Part shown: one piece after another, positions 56,453 to 64,000 of the stretch
How positions within the stretch are numbered: the stretch's first letter is position 1
How the letters are laid out: every line of letters begins with the position of its first letter
Source: Strix aluco
Lineage: Eukaryota > Chordata > Aves > Strigiformes > Strigidae
Reading direction: 5' to 3'
Length of the DNA: 64,000 bases
Assembly (NCBI RefSeq): GCF_031877795.1
Contig: NC_133935.1
Coordinates: 85,442,748 to 85,506,747 of the forward strand
The notes under the pieces: model-generated
The model's database searches: none
Seen by the model: only the letters and a program-made list of their open reading frames with translations
What the model was told of the DNA's origin: nothing
Program-made: the position numbers and the translations under genes

Positions 56453-59400
56453 AATGGATGCATTCAACAGGTGCTGACCATGTGGGCACTATCCATCCTA
56501 CTACATGGGCCTGACTGAGGTCAGGCAACACTAAGTGCCACAGAGGTAGAAATCACTCTCCTTTGGTGGGTAATGACATGCATGCTTTTGACAAGTGGCA
56601 ACACAAATGATATATGAGCTAGAAAACACTTCACCACACCATTCCCTCCCTACAAGCCTGTTCTTGCTGTATCAGGCTGGATGGGACCACTGGGAAGCCC
56701 TTTGCAAAAAGCTCCCGTTCCAAACTTGATCTGAAGGTGATGTTTCTTTACTAACCTCCACCCCAGCTCAGCTGGACTGCTATGAAATTTTTGCTTTCCC
56801 CCTTTCTTTTTCCACAGCCAGCTTTTCTCAAAGCAGAATATTCTGAAGAATTATTGTTGCTGGCCAAAATGCAATGGCTGTGGTGAACAGCAGCCGTGGA
56901 GATGGCCATAGGAAGAAGAAATCCAGGCAAGTTGCAAACCTGACTCTCTTCAAGATAATGTGCACCACTGTGGGCTGGACCTACAACATGCCAGAGGAGA
57001 ACAGCCACGGCTACAGCTGGGTGAGATCCTACTTCCACAGAGCATCGGTGCCCTTATCCATCCTCCCACCTTTCTCACAGATTTTTAGGCACCCATCTGC
57101 CAACAAAATGTACCTTCTCTCTCCAACTGCATTAAATTAGACTGTTTTCTCACCACTGTTGCACAAGGAGCCAGAAGCTGCTGCAGTAGCAGGGCTGCAC
57201 ACTTTTTTGCAGTTTTATTGCTCTGGGCTTAATACTAGCTGTTTGTCCAGGGACTGTCTCACTGCAGCATTGGGAAAAAATATATTTTATTTAGACTGGG
57301 GAAAAAACAAATTGCATTTTTTTGGTGTCTTGCAGGTTCACCACCCACAGAAGACCTGACTTATGCAAACTCATTGCTCTCATTTTCAGAAGCCTAGCAA
57401 ACACTTAATTCCAAAGCAGAAACAAATGCAGAACAAGCAGTGAGAGCACTGCAAGCCCAGGAGTCATGGTTTTCCTTCCACATGGGCCTTATCTCTTTCA
57501 AATGCTGGAGAGCTATTTTTTTATCTCTTCCTCCCTAACTGGCCACCCGTGCCAAATCTCAGCAGCAGACCTGGGGGTAATAACTGGTAATGAGCCCCTG
57601 TTTGCCTGGGCTGGTAGCCAATATTGCCTGATGACTGTCCTCAACAGAAGAAATGAAAAAGATCTGGTCGAAGGAGGAGAAAACCCCTGCAACCACAGAC
57701 GAGAGGTAATAACAGCCAGACAGGACAGGATTATGTTCAGTGCCCCTTTAGCATGAAAATTGCTCACAAAAGATACAGTACGTCCTTTTACGGGAAACAA
57801 ATGACCCTTTCACGCCATGAGTCCCAGAGATAAAAGGATTTAACGCATGCTATGAGAGAGAAGAAGGATGGAGGAGAGGTCCTCTAAGCTATCACTCCCC
57901 TACTAGGAGATTCTTTCCAAAAGAAAGTTCAGTTAAATTTCAGCCAGAGTCCCTCACCCTGTTTTCTAAAAGGCAGAAAATACTACTTGCCCCTAACCTT
58001 CCTGGCTGGATTTTGGCAGGGCAAGGCCACTTATCTGATTTCACTTCTGGGACCATCATCAATTCCTCATTTTAAGGAAAATAAAAGCAATATAGCAGCT
58101 ACTGGTGTATTTTGACAGCACTGGTTGCAGTGAGTCTAATGCTTTGGTCTGCACCTCTTCTCTCACATGTATCGCTCAGAAACCCCCAAACCTTTGCATT
58201 TCTGTGCTGGGTGCGGGGCAGACCCGCAGGAGGAGCGTGCAAGCCCCCCACACATGCATCCGTGCACACGGCAGCCAAACAACCCAGAGGAAATGAGTCT
58301 GCTGCAAAAACATGATTTCATTTCCGGATATGTGTATCCCATGACCGTGCCTGCGATACGGTGTCTCCGCGATGGGGACAACCCCAGAGGGGAGAGAACT
58401 TTCCCTTATTGCTAGCTATCAAGATGGGTTTATTTGGCCCCCAGTGAGCAATATTTGGGAGGCTGGAAGCGCCACTGTTGGTCCCCCGCTGCTGTGGGGC
58501 CTCCTGGACAGGGCTGGTGTGGGAATACTCTCGTTGGGAGCTGCTGGGATGTGAAAAGACACCCAAAATGTAAAAGGAAAGGCGTGCTGGTTTGTGCCAG
58601 TGCAGCTCCTTGCAACGTCAGTTGAGGGCCACAGTTTTCAGCTGCTGTGCACCACCACTAACCATGCCATGAAGTGATGCTCTGGTTGTAACCTTGTTGC
58701 AGTAGATGTGAGGTATTTTGCAGGCTGAGGAAGATGCTTGGGGGGAGTAACTTGTTTGGAAAGGTCACAGTTTGGAGCACAAAAAGATAAGAAAATGGAT
58801 GCAAAATGCAAAGCGAAAGGACATGTCCTGTCCCTCCTCCCATTAGCCCACCCGAAGTCACCACCTCCTCACGCAGCTCCTCTGATTAATTCCCTGCCCA
58901 ACAGCTTCCTGCTTCCGATTTCAGTACTGCCTCCCACCCCGTCCACCTTGTTGAAACAGCTCAGATTGGCTGAAAATCTATTAATAGTGAGAAAAGGAAA
59001 CCCAAAAGAATAACTTAGGAAATGGTGGGTGACACACCCCATGCTGCGGGGCTGAGCACAGCTCAGAGCCTTACGCCAGTCGGCTCCTGCTCCTCCCAAG
59101 GCGGGATGAGAAAGCTAAGGAGTCTGAGCAACCCAGGGAAGGGGAAGGGATGTGAGCCAGGCCTGAGGAAGTTCCTATTTTCCTTCCCTTTTTTGTAGCC
59201 TTTCCTGATTAAAGAGGGGCAATGGGTTGAGTTTGTCAAAGGGAAAGCAGGGGCTGAGGCTCCAGGGGTGGCCTTTGCTGGGGAAAAGTGTGTGCCAATG
59301 CCAGTGAGGAGGCTCCTGGTCTTTTCTTTGCCTCGCAAGGGGCTCCTGGGCAAAACGAGGGTTTTTATCCACCCGCTGCAATGCAGCCGTGTCTGAGCTG

Positions 59401-62264
59401 GAGCAGAGACCAGTCACTGCAGATGACAGGAAATTTGTCACCTCCTTTTAAAACTGTGAGAGTGATCAGATTGGCAGAATATCACAGAACGACATTATTC
59501 ATCCTGGATTTAAGCTGGGCTACAGAGCAAATGGTTACCTCACAGGGTTTTTAAATTTTGCCTGTGTAGAGGCTCTCTCCCTTCCATCTGCTTAGGGAAA
59601 GTCAGGGTCCAAACACCCTCCCTAGCTACCTGCCAAGATTTTGGTGAAGGGTGTGGTACGAGGATGCTGTTAATGTACATACTACCCCCTGCCCTTGCAA
59701 AGAGGCACTCTCCATGTCAGAAGTTGCACTTCCAAACTGGCATCACCCAACCCCTTTGCTGCCAGTCTCATCATCAACATCATGAAAAGGTTTTGCTGAG
59801 GCCAAAGACCAACTTGGCTTCCTGAGTGAGAAGACAGGGAAAAGTCCAACAGCTGCTCTCAGAGCATTTTCAGACTCGAATTCATCAGTCCAATTATCCA
59901 GTGCAGGGATGACTATTCTCTCCAAAACGCTGCCAGAATAAAAACTGCTGCAGAACAATCTTGATAGAATTGCACTGCAAAATATTAAAGATGACACCTA
60001 ATGACTGGATCTAAGGAATGGTACAGTATCCCTTGGGAAGGAAACGAGTATGTCTGGACTCTTGATTTAAAGCCACTAGGCTTGTTTTTAGCAGGGAATC
60101 TCCTTTACACAGCTGTGAAAATGCTCTATTGAAAAGACCCCCCTCAGATGGGTGCTGTTCAGATCGTGCATGCACGTGACAGTGAAATCAAGGGAATAAT
60201 ACTGGCAAGTGTCCTCTTCTCTTTGGTCAAATGAAATGAACCTGCAGCCACAGCCTCTGTTCCTGAAGGATGTACCCAATCAGCCCTTACTGGCTGGACA
60301 TGGAGGGGAAAAATAGATGTGCTTCAAGCCCTGAGGGGTTTTACTCCATCTCCAGATGGAGACGAGCATCCAGGGCGTCCTCCTGCATGGCTGCGCTGCC
60401 AGACCAGAGCTGCCCCTTGGCTGGAGATTTGGGGCATGTCCCCTCAGCACCTTAGCATCATCCTGAGGACTCTTATCAGCCTGCAGGATTTTGCAGTCAC
60501 TCATATCCCTGCAGTAGCCAAAGCCACTCTGCTTTAATTCAGTCCTGGGAAAATTTTAAGCTGTCCCTGTTTTACCCAGGGGAAGTAACCCCGAAGCTCA
60601 GAGAGCAGGACTTGAACCAAACTTCATGCAAGCTTTGGCTGCTCCATCGCTTCTGTTAGATCTGCCTCTTTATTTTAATCACACAACAGCCTTTAAACCT
60701 CCTTGTTTTCAACCAAGAAATCTATCCGCAGCCTGAGGCGTCTTTCCTGCCAGGACTGCAACACACATCCCCAAAACACAGGTTCTGATGAACTGGCATT
60801 TTCTGATGAGAAACTTGCTTCATTAACAAATTCCCCATCAGCTTTTTCTGCAAGTATTTGAGCCAGCTCAGCTTGTCTGCTGTTTCATTTGGAAGTATGA
60901 CAAATATTAAAAATAATCATCCCAAGGCACATCTCCCCACTTGGACACACTCCTCTTCCCCTGCAGCCCTAACACATCTCTGCCTTGCTCCCTTGGTCCC
61001 TCTAAGCACCACATTTGGGGAGGCCAAAATAGTTTTATTTAATGTACTAATTAATGACCAGCCGGTGGATTTGAGGGAGCAGAAGTATCTCAGCACTCCT
61101 GACTCCCATCTTCTCAAAAATATTGTTGTTGAATTGTCTTTCATGCCATGCTTGGACCTCTTCTGAATTTCTCCTGGAAGACTGGTTATTGCTAGAAAAT
61201 TGTGATCAGAGGCATCTTTCACCCAAATGGACCCAACTGATCCATCCCAGATAGTGCCATCTGCACAGCCAGCTCCAGTCAGAGGTGAGGGGTGCCAGCA
61301 ATGGGAGCACTGGTCCAGCCTCTCTTATAGATAAACACAGGACATTCCATTTAGGATTGAGTCTCCACGTCTCTTCCCATGGAAATTCTGTAGCTATCTA
61401 AGAAGTGAAGGGGAAAAGGCAAAAATAATCAAAAGGACACAGGAAGACCAATGTGGAAAATTAAGGCTCCAAAATCCTTCACACGATGTTGTCAAGGAGG
61501 CAAACAAACACAGACACACTGACACACCTCTATCCACGCCGCCCCCCCCGACATTTTTCATCACTGCGCCTGGAAACATCCTCTTTCCGCTGGGGGCTGG
61601 CGGGATTTGTAAGGGACCTGGCTTCTGCCCCACATCTTTCCCAGACTGCAAAATGAACTGGGGACTCTTTGCAGCCCCAACAGAAGTGTCCCGTCGTGCA
61701 GGAAATGGCAGCGGAGCTGCTGGAGTGGAAACACAGGGAGCACGAGCCAAAAAAGCTGCATGTCCCAGCCCGACGAGACCCTCCAAAGCACAGAGCATAG
61801 TGATGCTCCTGTCCTTATCCTTTCTCCTTTATGTCATTAGCATGGAGTTATCCTGTGACAACCTTGCTGCTTCGAAGCAAGATTTGTGGCAGTGCAGCCT
61901 ACTCCTGTATCAAGTGAGCATCAATCACCCATCAGCTGAAGGACACAATGTCTGGTACATTTAGCACTGAGACCCCTCTATTTCTGCAAAAGTCACCCGG
62001 GGACTTTGGAAGAAACTCAAGGTTTACACTGAGTAATGGGCCACAAAAGTTGTTCTGCAGCAAGGCAAAGCCCAGCTACCCATAGCCCTAAACAGTGGCT
62101 GTGAATCAAAATGACACTGAAAATCACAAGAATGCCATAAGACCACAGGACTTTGTTATACACCGAATATTTGGGGTTTTTCTTGTATAATTTCCATGTT
62201 GTAAGTTTTAAGATACTCTTTCAGGCTTTTGTCTGCAAACATGAGTGCTAAAAACTTCCTTTTT

Positions 62265-62286
62265 AAAAAAAAAAAAAAAAAAAAAA
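62265..62286 (+). repeat. Poly-A tract (22 bases)
   Basis: This is an uninterrupted A-run in PODXL intron 1. No retroelement body is recognisable upstream of it. Confidence 0.9.
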
Positions 62287-64000
62287 GATTAAAAGCCTAG
62301 GTTTGTCTGAATTTGGAGAGGAATTTCAGGTCTACAGGAAGGACCGAGAGACTAAGACTACCAGACTGGTAATGCCACCTTGACTCCTGAGGAGACCGCC
62401 CAGCTTCACCACCTCCCTCCAGCCAGGGTTGAAGGCTGGCCCGTAAATTGACTTCAGCATTAAGGAGCAATGAAGCTGACAGCCAGGTGGTGGGAAGGAG
62501 ACCTTCAGAGAAGCCAACACTAAGAGCTGCTTGGGTAAAGCCACCAGTTTGCTCTTGAGGGCTGAACTGTCACATCACAGCAGCCCCTCCTGGAGACCTG
62601 ACATCCTTTCTTCAACCCTGCCCCAGAGCTGCCTCTCGCCATGTGAGGAAGCCCAGGGGGACAGATTTATTCATTAAGACAGAGCAGAAGTTCCTTCCCA
62701 TGCTTCTCACTCCAGAAAGATTAATCATCCCTTGTTGGCTTCTCCTGGAGGACTACTTCAGACAACTTGAGAAGGCGTGAGGACATGAGCCTGCGAGAAG
62801 GGAACTGATCTTTATTCAGTCTGATGGCTTGTCTACACAGAGGTACTTGGCAAAATTAATCTAAAATTAAATGAAGGTATGATTTCAGAGTGGATTAGTC
62901 AAAATGCACACAACCCACCAGGTGGCCACTCTTGTTGGGCTTTAAATCAGCCCTCATTTAATTTAGCCAAAATGAAGTAGGGTAAATCAAATTAGTCTCC
63001 TTAGCTCTGAAAGCTGACAAGGGGGAGCTGATGCAATGTAAGAAAGTTAATTCAAGAGAAACCTGGTGTCGGTCCACAAAGAAACAAGCCCTCAAATATT
63101 GCATTGGGCACAGGCACTGACCAAACATCAGGGATGGGGCACACCTGCCTCCCCAGCTGAGGTCAGCCTTTCCTGATTCTTGGACATGGAAAGCTCTAAT
63201 TGGTGTCAGATTTGATGTCACATCAGCAGCTCTTGCTATTTGCTCAGTTTTTGTCATGGAGGAAGGCAGGACAGTAAGTAGACAATGGACAGACCACACC
63301 ACAGGACTGGGGAGTGGGCCCATGGTGCAGCAGGCAGTGGGGTCCACCCCACTATCTTCTAGGCCAGGCTAGGCAAGTGGACAGAGAGGCAAGCTGGGCT
63401 TGCCTATCCATGGCGAGAAGCAGCCTCGTTGGGTGGCATGGGGAGACTGAATTCACCACCTTGCCCTTCTCTCCAGCTGGCTGGTTTCATATTTGGGTTC
63501 ATGTTGAGCAATGTGGGGAAGGAGTTGGCCCTGAGCTACTCTTTCTCTGCCAGCTGGCCAGCACTGGGCAAGAGTTGTCACGTCTAATGTCACTCAAGTT
63601 AGGTGCTGTGCATTGGCAATGTGTCTAGACTCTATCCATGAGAGATGAGGGCCACGAGGTTCTCTCAAATGGACAAACATGCAGATCTACTGTGGGTAGG
63701 TTTTGCAGCCAAAAAATCCCCCCAAATTTTGTAAGAATCACACTGACTCTTGCAATGAGGAAGGGGAGCAGAGGTAATATGACTCTTCTTGTGGTGGGGG
63801 CTCTTCCTAAAGGGAAAGAGTCAACCCCAAACCCAAACAGGGACTATTGGCTTCTCTGGGTCCTCACAGCCCAACAAGGCCAGACCACAGAGGGGCATTA
63901 AAGCTGGCATTAGCAGCAGAGACCTAATGCCCAGACTTGTGCCATCAAAACTAAGGATGCCAACCTCAGCTGGAGGCTGACACTTGCTGGAGGTCTGGCA

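Larger units (their letters stand above)
52773..64000 (-). other. PODXL: PODXL intron 1 (3' part)
   Basis: No exon with a signal peptide and no CpG-island-like stretch is visible from here to the window end. Exon 1 and the promoter are therefore inferred to lie further right. In mammals this intron is also long. It contains a CR1 fragment at 53425-53618, a CR1 tail with a pentamer expansion at 55055-55260, a GGGA-rich purine tract near 56.4 kb and a poly-A run at 62265-62286. No conserved coding sequence is apparent. Confidence 0.75.

Noticed and set aside
62332..62544. Minus-strand frame starting with a hydrophobic signal-like stretch, considered as PODXL exon 1
   Set aside because: No GC-rich promoter surroundings, no GT donor in the phase needed by the exon at 52772, and no mucin-type continuation.

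Overview
The window is vertebrate nuclear DNA, most probably from a bird. It holds two convergent, multi-exon protein genes with consensus GT/AG splice sites, long AT-rich introns and few interspersed repeats. The recognisable repeats are 3' ends of CR1 LINEs with their octamer or pentamer tails, which are typical of birds and other sauropsids. The neighbour pair muskelin (MKLN1, plus strand) and podocalyxin (PODXL, minus strand), tail to tail, is the order known from human 7q32, so this is conserved synteny. I cannot name the species.

Region by region: 1-8216 is an MKLN1 intron containing a CR1 fragment. 8217-24993 carries the last six MKLN1 coding exons: the final kelch repeats and the C-terminal region, 226 codons plus a stop. 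From 24994 the MKLN1 3'UTR begins. Several AATAAA signals follow, and the farthest plausible one is at 34339. About 1 kb of apparent intergenic DNA separates it from the inferred PODXL polyadenylation signal (35368-35363, minus strand). The PODXL 3'UTR runs from there to the stop codon at 38852-38850. Seven PODXL coding exons follow on the minus strand up to 52772: the PDZ-binding cytoplasmic tail, the transmembrane exon, the stalk, the four-cysteine extracellular region and one large mucin exon. They give 541 codons plus a stop. Everything from 52773 to 64000 appears to be PODXL intron 1; the signal-peptide exon and promoter are not in the window.

The two genes are not functionally linked as far as I know. 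Muskelin is a kelch protein of the CTLH/GID ubiquitin ligase, and podocalyxin is a CD34-family sialomucin (described in chicken as thrombomucin/MEP21). No prokaryotic or viral gene, CRISPR array, tRNA, rRNA or complete mobile element was found, and I did not find a new biological system. The items most worth a second look are a 15-bp minisatellite in a PODXL intron that is open in several frames, a 23-residue tandem repeat in the PODXL mucin exon, a NAGNAG acceptor at the last PODXL exon, a long possible MKLN1 3'UTR, a pentanucleotide expansion seeded by a CR1 tail, and a paired inverted repeat in an MKLN1 intron. Base composition shifts from AT-rich to GC-rich at about 36-37 kb, near the border between the genes.
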